From the NCBI GenBank assembly GCA_032059445.1, contig DAMCAP010000001.1:62001-126000 (forward strand): a DNA stretch of 64,000 bases. The letters run 5' to 3'. Shown here piece after piece: positions 57,247 through 64,000 of this stretch. Origin of the DNA: DAMCAP01 sp032059445 (lineage in GTDB: Bacteria; Bacillota; Clostridia; Oscillospirales; Ruminococcaceae). The position numbers and the translations under genes were made by a program. The stretch's first letter is position 1. Every line of letters begins with the position of its first letter. The notes beneath the pieces are model-generated. The model made no database searches, was not told where the DNA came from, and saw nothing but the letters and a program-made list of their open reading frames with translations.

Positions 57247-57645
57247 TTACTCGCCCTTGCTGCTGCGCTCGATCAGCTCGATGGCAGCGCCCTGCTTGAG
57301 GGTGTTGCTGATGGTACAGCCCCGCTCGATGAGTACCTTGAGCTTCTCCTTATAAGCAGGATCAAGCTCGGGGAAGTCAAAGGTCACAGCAAAATCTGTA
57401 AAGCGGTTGCCTGCGCCCTCGGCCTTGGAGGCGACTACCTCAATATCCAGCTCACCCTCCTCAAAGGGGATGCCGTCGCGCTCTAGGATCTTGGTGAGGG
57501 TAATGGAGACGCAGAGGCCCAAAGAAGCCTCTAAAAGCTCCTTGGGGTTAAGCCCTGCCAAACCTGCAGCCATGCTGCCATGAAGCTGATGACCTGCGCT
57601 GTTGTAGATTTCGTTTTCGCCGTTTTTGTACTTGATCGATACCAT
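57247..57645 (-). CDS. OsmC-family protein
   Basis: This 132-aa protein of the OsmC/Ohr family has GLNPKELLEASLGLCVSITLTKIL with the conserved Cys and preceding Glu. In true peroxidases a second Cys pairs with it; here the C-terminal RGCTISNTLKQGA supplies the second Cys, in the usual V/G-C-x-x-x-x-T motif. It would reduce organic hydroperoxides. AAAGGAGAG upstream marks 57645 as the start. It lies 14 bases after the oligopeptide transporter ATPase and is probably co-transcribed with it. Confidence 0.87.
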   Translation of the reverse strand: MVSIKYKNGENEIYNSAGHQLHGSMAAGLAGLNPKELLEASLGLCVSITLTKILERDGIPFEEGELDIEVVASKAEGAGNRFTDFAVTFDFPELDPAYKEKLKVLIERGCTISNTLKQGAAIELIERSSKGE

Positions 57646-57659
57646 AAGTATGCTCTCCT

Positions 57660-58637
57660 TTATTCTGCAAAATGACAAGCAACAAAGTGCTGTGGTGCAA
57701 TTTCACGCATCAAAGGCTGCTCACTGCGGCAACGCTCGGTAGCCTCGGGGCAGCGTAGATGGAAGGGACAACCGGGAATCTTCATGGTATTTGAGGGAAT
57801 CTCCCCCTTTAAGATGGTGCGTTGCTTCATATGGCCTTCCTTAGCAAAGTCGGGCACTGCCGAAAACAACGCCTTGGTATAAGGGTGCCGCGGCGCTGCA
57901 AAGAGCTCATCGGTAGGAGCATCCTCCACGATACGCCCTAGATACATCACGCCGATACGGCTTGAAATATGCCGCACCACACTGATGTCGTGAGTGATAA
58001 AGATCATCGTCAGCTTCAGCTCCTGCTGAAGACGCTTGAGTAGGTTTAATATCTGGGCCTGTATCGATACATCCAGCGCCGATACCGGCTCATCGCAGAT
58101 GACGATTTTGGGGTTCATGATCAGTGCTCGTGCCAGACCGATCCTCTGCCGCTGCCCGCCTGAGAATTCATGAGGGAAGCGGAAGTAATGCTCTGGCTGG
58201 AGTCCTACCGTCTGGAGTATGGCAAAGACCTTCTCCTGCCGCTCCTTGGCATCCCCCATCTTGTGGATGATCAAGGGCTCTTCTAAGAGGTCGCCTATCC
58301 GCTTGCGGGGATTGAGGGAAGAAAAGGGGTCTTGAAACACCAGCTGCAAATCACGGCGATACTGACGGAATTCCTCAGGCTTGAGCGCCATTAGGTTAAC
58401 TCCCTCATAGAGCACCTCGCCACCGTCACAGCCGTTTAAACCCAATATGGTACGACCGGTGGTGGTTTTGCCCGAGCCGCTCTCCCCTACTAAGCCATAG
58501 GTTTCGCCCTCATAAAGGGTAAAGGAAACATCATTAACCGCATTGACGAAGGACTTAGGCCCCCCCATCCGCCCAAAAGAGCCGTAGACGGGGAATCTCT
58601 TCTGTAGGCCTTTTACCTGTAAAATCGGCTTATGCAT
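57660..58637 (-). CDS. Oligopeptide ABC transporter ATPase (OppF/DppF-like)
   Basis: This 325-aa ATPase has GESGSGKTTTGR (Walker A), FSGGQRQRIGLARAL (signature) and IVICDEPVSALDVS (Walker B), then the oligo_HPY C-terminal extension with a Cys cluster (GCPFHLRCPEATERC) that often binds an iron-sulfur cluster in Opp/Dpp ATPases. GGGAGGTG before 58637 gives the start, which overlaps the partner ATPase by eight bases. It is last of the five-gene transporter operon. Confidence 0.93.
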   Translation of the reverse strand: MHKPILQVKGLQKRFPVYGSFGRMGGPKSFVNAVNDVSFTLYEGETYGLVGESGSGKTTTGRTILGLNGCDGGEVLYEGVNLMALKPEEFRQYRRDLQLVFQDPFSSLNPRKRIGDLLEEPLIIHKMGDAKERQEKVFAILQTVGLQPEHYFRFPHEFSGGQRQRIGLARALIMNPKIVICDEPVSALDVSIQAQILNLLKRLQQELKLTMIFITHDISVVRHISSRIGVMYLGRIVEDAPTDELFAAPRHPYTKALFSAVPDFAKEGHMKQRTILKGEIPSNTMKIPGCPFHLRCPEATERCRSEQPLMREIAPQHFVACHFAE

Positions 58638-59681
58638 TTGCCTCACCTCCCTTATCAAGACCGCTGATCTGCCTATAGTGCCAGCACTTTACCCGATGCC
58701 CTTCGATCCCTGTATCGGTAAGGGGTGGATCCTTAGCAAAGCACTTATCATCTGCGTACTCGCAACGGGTGCAGAAGTGGCAGCCCTTAGGCACTTCAAA
58801 GAGGGAGGGGACTGTGCCCCTGATCACATGAAGCTCTTCCCCTCTCTCCCCCTCTAGGCGGGGGATTGAGCGGATCAGCCCGCGGGTATAAGGGTGTAGG
58901 GGCCGCTTAAATAAATCTTCTGTAGCGGTTTCTTCTACGATCTGCCCTAGGTACATGACGCGTACACTGTCACAGATCTCCGAAACCACTCCAAGGTCAT
59001 GGGTGATAAACAGCACAGCCATGCCAAGCTTTTTATTGAGCTCCACAATCAGCTCGAGGATCTGCGCCTGTATTGTTACATCTAGCGCGGTGGTTGGCTC
59101 ATCGGCGATCAGGAGCTTGGGCTCACAGGCCAGTGCCATGGCGATCATCACACGCTGCTGCATACCACCCGAAAGCTCATGGGGGTACTGGGTAGCACAA
59201 CGGGCTGGATCAGGTATGCCTGTAAGCTGCAGCAGCTCTACCGTGCGCGCAAGTGCCTGCTCTTTATTCATCCCCTTATGCAAACGAAGCACCTCACCCA
59301 TCTGGTTGCCTACGGTATATACAGGGTTTAATGAGGTCAGTGGGTCTTGGAAGATCACAGCGATCTTATTGCCCCGCAGGCTGCGCAGCTCTTTAAGCTT
59401 CATATTTAAAATGTNNNNNNNNNNCCCTCCAGCAGCACCCGCCCACCATAGATTACGGGGTCGGTATGCTCTAGGAGCCGCAGGATCGACTGACACATGA
59501 CACTTTTGCCGCAGCCACTCTCGCCTACGATGCCCACGATTTCACCGGGATTGACCGAAAAGCTCACATGATCTACTGCTGTTACTGCGCCACGGTCGGT
59601 TTCAAACTGCACGGTTAACTCCTCGACTTTGAGCAAAGGAGCATTGTTCGCTTGGTTCATTGTAATAGTTGTTGTATTCAT
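58630..59681 (-). CDS. Oligopeptide ABC transporter ATPase (OppD/DppD-like), split by assembly gap
   Basis: The N-terminal part holds VGESGCGKSVMCQSILRLLE (Walker A). The C-terminal part holds VIFQDPLTSLNP (Q-loop), LSGGMQQRVMIAMAL (signature), LLIADEPTTALDVT (Walker B), and a C-terminal Cys cluster. Ten N at 59415-59424 lie between them. As written, the two parts are in different frames, and they join only if the missing length is 5, 8, 11 or another number equal to 2 modulo 3. The break is best explained by the gap rather than a true mutation. It is fourth in the SBP-B-C-D-F operon. Confidence 0.9.
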
Positions 59682-59686
59682 AGTTC

Positions 59687-60575
59687 TTACCTCTTCTTGC
59701 CGGTGCGGGGGTCAAAGAAATCTCGCAGACCGTCACCCAGCAGGTTTAGGCTAAGCACCGATAGGATCAGCATCACGCCGGGTACTACCGCCACCCACCA
59801 AGCTTTGTTGAGTACTAGCTTGCTGGCCTGTAAGATGTTACCCCAGCTTGCTTCAGGCGCAGGGATGCCCGCTCCGAGGAAGCTTAGCGAAGCCTCTGAC
59901 AAGATGGCACTGGCAAAGATAAAGGTAGCCTGCACCAGCAGGGGCGATAGGACGTTTGGCGCAATATTGCCCCACAAGATCCTTAGGTGCCCTGCCCCCT
60001 GCACATATACCGCCTCTACATAGGCCTGCTCACGGGCGACGATGGCACTGGAGCGCACTACACGGGCAATGCTGGGGGTAAAGACCACCGTCAGGGCGAT
60101 GACCACATTCCAGATCGAAGCACCCAGCGCCGACATAAGGGCAATCGCCAGCAAAATACCGGGGATAGCAATCAAGCCGTCGCATAAAGATATGATCAAG
60201 TGCTTTGTAGTAACTGGCATAGAGCCCAATCACCAGCCCAAAGGCTGAAGAAAGCAACGACACAGCAAGCCCTACCGTCATCGAAATACGCGCGCCATAC
60301 ATCACGCGGGTCAAGAGATCGCGACCAAACTCATCGGTACCCAGAGGATGCAGGGCACTTGGGGGCTTTAGTCGCTCGGCGACCTTCATGGTGTAGGGGT
60401 CATGAGGGGCGAGTACAGGTGCCAGTAGAGCGATCAGCACCATCACCGTCAAAATCACCACACCGATTATCAGGCTGCGATTTGTGCGTAGCTTGCGCCA
60501 TTGCAGCTGGCGCTGCTCCTTAAGCAGTCGGCTTCGGATCTCGCCGATGCTTACTTTTTGCTCTGTATTATGCAT
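59687..60575 (-). pseudogene. Oligopeptide ABC permease (OppC/DppC-like), frameshifted
   Basis: Residues from 60575 read normal DppC sequence (PLGTDEFGRDLLTRVMYGAR, GLYASYYKALDHIFM) until about 60190. From there the family sequence continues in another frame (LCDGLIAIPGILLAIALMSA through SLNLLGDGLRDFFDP). At the junction there is one copy of TTTATGCG (minus strand, 60188-60181). Two copies in tandem would restore IFMRLCDG and the full frame. The change is thus an 8-base deletion, by slippage or assembly collapse. The restored protein would have six spans and the EAA loop. Without it the transporter should fail. Confidence 0.85.
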
Positions 60576-60585
60576 AGCAGATCCC

Positions 60586-61536
60586 TCACTTTCTGTCAAG
60601 TCGTACCCTAGGATCGATGAAGCCGTAAAGCAGATCGACCGCTAGGTTAACGCCTACATAAATTAGTGTAATAAATAGTACCACACCCTGGATTACCGCA
60701 ATATCACGGCGGGTAATGGAGTTGAGCACCAGCTGCCCCATACCGGGGATGTTAAAAAGCGACTCTATGACCACCGCACCAGTGACCAGCGTACCAAAGC
60801 TCTGGCCTAGTACCGTAAGGATCGGCAAGCCAGCATTTTTTAGTGCATGCTTTAGGAGTACGATCTGCTCCTTTAAGCCCTTGGCCCGAGCAGTCTTGAT
60901 GTAGTTGTTGTAGAGTACATCCAGCATTGAGGAGCGGGTCATACGGGTAATCAGCGCCGCCTGCACCATCCCTAAGGATAAAGCAGGGAGGATCATATAG
61001 CGCAGGTGGGTCCACACCCCCATCTTAAGGGCCCGATAGCCCGCAACTGGAAGCCAGCCCAGCTGCACGCTAAAGAGCAGCATGAGAAACAGCCCCAGCA
61101 GAAACCCTGGGATCGCCATGCCAAGGAGCGCTAAGCTCATCAGGGCGGTATCGACGGGAGTGCCCCGCTTGTAGGCGGCAATAATGCCAAAAGGTATCGC
61201 GATGATGACAGCGATCAGCTGTGCCAGCAGGGCTAGCCCCATTGTAGGAGGGAAATGCTCCTTGATCGCCTCAGTAACCGGTTGCTTCATAAAGATTGAG
61301 TCTCCCAGATTGCCCTTGAGTACGTTGGAGACCCAGTTGAAATACTGGATATAAATTGGCTTGTTAAACCCCATCTGCTCGTTGAGTGCATCGATCTCAG
61401 CCTGGGTAGCCTCTAGCCCCAGCAGGGTAGCGGCGGGATCACCGGGCGTGATATGTACGATCATAAAAATCGCAATCGATACGACAAAAAGCACAGGGAG
61501 CAGGGAAACAAGCCGCTTGACGATGTATGCCAGCAA
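60586..61536 (-). CDS. Oligopeptide/nickel ABC permease (OppB/DppB-like)
   Basis: This 316-aa permease has six spans and the typical opening YIVKRLVSLLPVLFVVSIAIF with HITPGDPAATLLG. The cytoplasmic coupling loop is TARAKGLKEQIVLLKHAL (EAA motif), and the end is VDLLYGFIDPRVR. It pairs with the DppC-type permease. It follows the binding protein gene after an intercistronic hairpin. The C-terminal DPRVR is characteristic of Dpp/Opp B subunits. Confidence 0.95.
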   Translation of the reverse strand: MLAYIVKRLVSLLPVLFVVSIAIFMIVHITPGDPAATLLGLEATQAEIDALNEQMGFNKPIYIQYFNWVSNVLKGNLGDSIFMKQPVTEAIKEHFPPTMGLALLAQLIAVIIAIPFGIIAAYKRGTPVDTALMSLALLGMAIPGFLLGLFLMLLFSVQLGWLPVAGYRALKMGVWTHLRYMILPALSLGMVQAALITRMTRSSMLDVLYNNYIKTARAKGLKEQIVLLKHALKNAGLPILTVLGQSFGTLVTGAVVIESLFNIPGMGQLVLNSITRRDIAVIQGVVLFITLIYVGVNLAVDLLYGFIDPRVRLDRK

Positions 61537-61570
61537 TGTAACCCCTCACTTCTTTTACCGATATTTAGTT

Positions 61571-61600
61571 AGAGGGCTGGTACAAGCGTACAAGCCCTCT
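61571..61600 (-). promoter_or_regulatory. Intercistronic hairpin after the binding-protein gene
   Basis: AGAGGGCT...AGCCCTCT with inner GTAC/GTAC pairs. A partial terminator or processing site of this kind is common between binding-protein and permease genes and raises the level of the binding protein. Confidence 0.65.
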
Positions 61601-61621
61601 AGCGTTGGTGTTTTATACAGC

Positions 61622-63196
61622 TTATTTTGTGATTACAGCATTCCAGTAGATAGGCACGTCGAAGTAAACAAAGCCGCTTACCTTGCTGCTGGTTGCCATA
61701 GAAGAATTGTAGTGACCTAGTGAGGTAGAAGAACCGTATTCATACATAAACTGCTGAAGATTTGCCCAAGCCTTCTGCGCTTCTTCGTTGCTTGCAGCGC
61801 TACGGATGGCAGCCAGACCCTCAGCAACCTGTGGAGCGTCGAAGCCTGCCCAAGAGGAGTTGACTGCAAGGATCATCGGAGGGATGATCTGATAACCGTT
61901 GCTGGTGATAAAGAGATCCCACTTACCAAAGTCGCCCTTAGTCTCCATGAAGGATGGGAAGTCGAGGGAAACTACCTCAGCGGTAAAGCCTGCCTGACGC
62001 AGCTGCTCCTGCACGACGAGGGTAGCAGCATACATTTCCTGATAATCAGGGGTAGTCAGCAGCTTGATGGTTTCGCCCTTGTAGCCAGCTTCTTCTGCCA
62101 GCTTCTTTGCCTTCTCAGGGTTCTTCTGATTGTAGAGCTCAGCGCCGCTCTTAACAGCCCACTGAGGCTGATTTACATTCATATAACCGGGGTCTAGGGT
62201 GAAGTGTGCCTTATCAGAGAAGCTTGCCAGCATGATTTCTTCCATATTGAGCGCTGCCATTACAGCCTGACGCATCTTGACATCACCCAATACGCCCTGC
62301 TTGGTATTCATAAAGGCATTGAGGGAGCCGCTTGGCTTGGAGTAAAGAGTAACACCCTCTACACCGTTTAGCTCTTCGTAATTCTCCAGTGGTACACTCT
62401 CGCAGACGTCATACTCGCCAGTCTTTACTCCTGCGATACGGGTTGCGTGATCCGATACAAAGTAGAAGTACAGGTTGGGGGTAGCTGCTTCTTTACGGCC
62501 GGAGTAAGCGCTTGGCTCACTGTCGATAATGGTGTAGTCATCATACTTGGCCAGATGGATGTACTGATCCTGCTTCCACTCCTGTAGCTTGTATGGGCCA
62601 GTACCGATGTACTCCTTTACGCCCTCAGGGGTAGCTGCTTCAACAACTTCCTTAGGCATGATGACAGGGAAGAAGGTGCGGGTAGATATGATGGTCAATA
62701 CGTCGCTGGTAGCCTTAGGCACAGTCAGAGTGACGGTGCTGTCGTCTACCTTTGCAAAGGTAGAGCCGCCAAGGAGAGTCTTGCCTCTTGCCGAGATGCT
62801 CAGCCAGCGGTTCATAGAAGCTACCACGTCGTCGGCAGTCATTGTTTTGCCGTTGTGAAACTTCACACCCTGGCGCAGCTTAAAGGTATAAACTAAACCA
62901 TCGTCGCTGACGGTATAGCTCTCTGCCAGCTCCGGGGTTGGTACATAGTCTTTATTCATGGTATAAAGCTGCTCAAAAAGGTTGCCACCGATGGTCAGCG
63001 AAAGCTGCGAAGCAGTCAGTGCGCCATCCAGTGTAGGGGGTTGAGCGGTAATTGCGACGTTGAGTGTGTCTTTATACTGGGGGGTTGCGTCAGGTGTGGG
63101 GGTGCTTGCGCTGCCCTTGTCACCACCGCAGGCGGTTAGCGCCATCATTAAGCCCAGTACAACAGCCAGAATCTTGATGCTAGTGCGGTTTCTCAT
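61622..63196 (-). CDS. Family 5 oligopeptide-binding lipoprotein
   Basis: This 524-aa extracellular solute-binding protein has a lipoprotein signal (ILAVVLGLMMALTACGGDK, lipobox LTAC) and a Ser/Thr/Pro-rich linker. The SBP_bac_5 domain (about 40-515) shows DTLNVAITAQPPTLDGALTA, YTFKLRQGVKFHNGKTMTADDV and TGPYKLQEW. It captures peptides, nickel complexes or similar ligands for the B-C-D-F system downstream. AGGATTACTCTT precedes the start. The peptide specificity is unknown; given neighbours, dipeptides are likely. Confidence 0.95.
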   Translation of the reverse strand: MRNRTSIKILAVVLGLMMALTACGGDKGSASTPTPDATPQYKDTLNVAITAQPPTLDGALTASQLSLTIGGNLFEQLYTMNKDYVPTPELAESYTVSDDGLVYTFKLRQGVKFHNGKTMTADDVVASMNRWLSISARGKTLLGGSTFAKVDDSTVTLTVPKATSDVLTIISTRTFFPVIMPKEVVEAATPEGVKEYIGTGPYKLQEWKQDQYIHLAKYDDYTIIDSEPSAYSGRKEAATPNLYFYFVSDHATRIAGVKTGEYDVCESVPLENYEELNGVEGVTLYSKPSGSLNAFMNTKQGVLGDVKMRQAVMAALNMEEIMLASFSDKAHFTLDPGYMNVNQPQWAVKSGAELYNQKNPEKAKKLAEEAGYKGETIKLLTTPDYQEMYAATLVVQEQLRQAGFTAEVVSLDFPSFMETKGDFGKWDLFITSNGYQIIPPMILAVNSSWAGFDAPQVAEGLAAIRSAASNEEAQKAWANLQQFMYEYGSSTSLGHYNSSMATSSKVSGFVYFDVPIYWNAVITK

Positions 63197-63784
63197 AAGA
63201 GTAATCCTGCCTTCCGTATGATAGATTTATTTTAGTTGCAAAGTCGCTGTTATGATACCGTATCTGTTTTGCGTATCTCCACCCCAAGATCCATCGTAAG
63301 CAAGCAAAGCTATGCAGGCTTCAAAGCACTTGGCGGTAGAAAAACTCAGACAGGATGAATAAGCGGACCCAAGAAATTATAACATCTACCAAAAAATAAG
63401 TAAAATCGTTGTTATCTATGACAAAATTCGATTTATAGATAATTTCTATACCGGTAAGGCAAATTGAGTATCTTGACGAAAAATTCTACGCTTTAGCGGA
63501 TTCATCGCATCAAGCTGCTGATAATTTATCCAATAAGCTCCTAATAGAAGTTAAATAATATTGAGAAGATAACGCGTAAAGAAAGCGTGCAGGCGATCAG
63601 ATATTTAACGCGTAGCACGCTCTGACTACAGGTAAAGCACCAATAATAGCTACGTGTAGCAGTCCTCCTCTATATATATCGCAAGGGGCGCTTTGTAAGA
63701 AGTAAAATCATCGATTCATATAAATTTTCTCCTAAATACCGCCCCAACTGCTGCTATGGATTGGGACTAATCAAATAAAGGTTG
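63197..63784. other. Intergenic region upstream of the oligopeptide operon
   Basis: About 590 AT-rich bases. It should hold the operon promoter. AGCGTGC (about 63584) and GCACGCT (about 63617) form an inverted repeat. No gene with a ribosome-binding site is visible. Confidence 0.4.
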
Positions 63785-64000
63785 TTATTCTTTTGCTAAA
63801 AGCTCTAAAATCTCTATTGCATTGGTATCGGGCTTGACCTTTGGCATCACATGCTTGATTAGCCCATCCTCCCCAATGATATAGGTAACGCGGGCAACCC
63901 CCAAGCCCAGCCTGCCAAAGAGCGTCTTCTCCTGCCATACGCCATAGGCCTTAATCGCAACTAAATCAGGGTCGGATAGTAGGATAAAAGGGAGGTTATG
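63785..64000 (-). CDS. bcp: Bcp-type peroxiredoxin, C-terminal part (partial)
   Basis: The last 71 codons of a minus-strand gene read LPFILLSDPDLVAIKAYGVW, ARVTYIIGEDGLIKHVMPKV and ENAIEIL-like end residues before TAA. This matches the C-terminal half of thioredoxin-dependent thiol peroxidase (Bcp/PrxQ), which reduces hydroperoxides. The peroxidatic Cys lies in the part outside the window. The W-Q-E-K-T-L-F-G stretch is a family mark. Confidence 0.88.
   Translation of the reverse strand, partial: HNLPFILLSDPDLVAIKAYGVWQEKTLFGRLGLGVARVTYIIGEDGLIKHVMPKVKPDTNAIEILELLAKE

Noticed and set aside
1..64000. CRISPR arrays, insertion sequences and rRNA genes
   Set aside because: No regularly spaced direct repeats, no transposase-like protein and no rRNA signature were seen; the only recombinase is the tyrosine integrase at 53372-54556.

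Overview
The window looks like chromosomal DNA of an anaerobic low-to-mid GC Clostridia member (Bacillota). This rests on strong Shine-Dalgarno sites, CCA-encoding tRNA genes, a Na+-pumping oxaloacetate-type decarboxylase, a clostridial AbrB-type domain, CheX, bacteriohemerythrin and ECF transporters. parA, parB, serS and guaB cluster together, and a second Noc-like ParB protein lies downstream; this suggests a locus not far from the replication origin (inference). Two runs of N (54724-54743 and 59415-59424) show that the assembly is a draft, so broken genes should be read with some caution.

Layout. 0-1.1 kb: end of an unknown gene, a Qnr-like pentapeptide protein and a decayed hydrolase. 1.2-6.9 kb (minus): three tandem paralogous amidohydrolases, then a predicted carrier preceded by a small repetitive ORF. 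7.4-10.6 kb (minus): a DUF1624 membrane protein, a UMF1-type MFS protein and a type I asparaginase. 11-14.6 kb (minus): four-gene decarboxylase sodium pump (alpha, gamma, biotin carrier, beta). 15-17 kb: two convergent AraC-GyrI regulators. 17-22.6 kb (minus): guaB, acyl-ACP thioesterase, serS, parB, parA. 23-27.5 kb (plus): a Cys-rich small protein, a DUF4430/ECF pair, and an ABC exporter behind a long structured leader with a terminator. 27.7-31.4 kb: a small conserved protein, then Ku and LigD for end joining. 31.5-44 kb: small accessory genes (methyltransferases, GNAT, HTH/DUF2178, CheX-hemerythrin, cupin, LysM with a Gly-Pro tail, MocR with a PNPOx protein, nitrilase, Nudix) and three tRNAs. 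43.6-51.4 kb (plus): ECF S-component, TtcA-like protein, a creatininase/M55/AroM operon, flippase, small-multidrug-export protein, Noc-like ParB. Two more tRNAs follow. 52-56 kb: a CPCC-PhnO fusion, a tyrosine recombinase between perfect 25-bp inverted repeats next to an assembly gap, and a diguanylate cyclase fused to a complete AbrB-type regulator. 56-64 kb (minus): an XRE switch with a divergent 55-aa gene, VOC and OsmC proteins, a five-gene oligopeptide ABC transporter and the end of a Bcp peroxiredoxin.

How the genes may work together. The amidohydrolases, creatininase-fold enzyme, M55 D-aminopeptidase, asparaginase, AroM and oligopeptide transporter point to scavenging of peptides and modified or D-amino acids. 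The decarboxylase pump could turn resulting C4 acids into a sodium gradient (inference). The region from 53.2 to 56 kb is the most unusual: a recombinase segment with a promoter facing outward, toward a gene that combines c-di-GMP synthesis, a DNA-binding AbrB domain and an in-frame internal ribosome-binding site.
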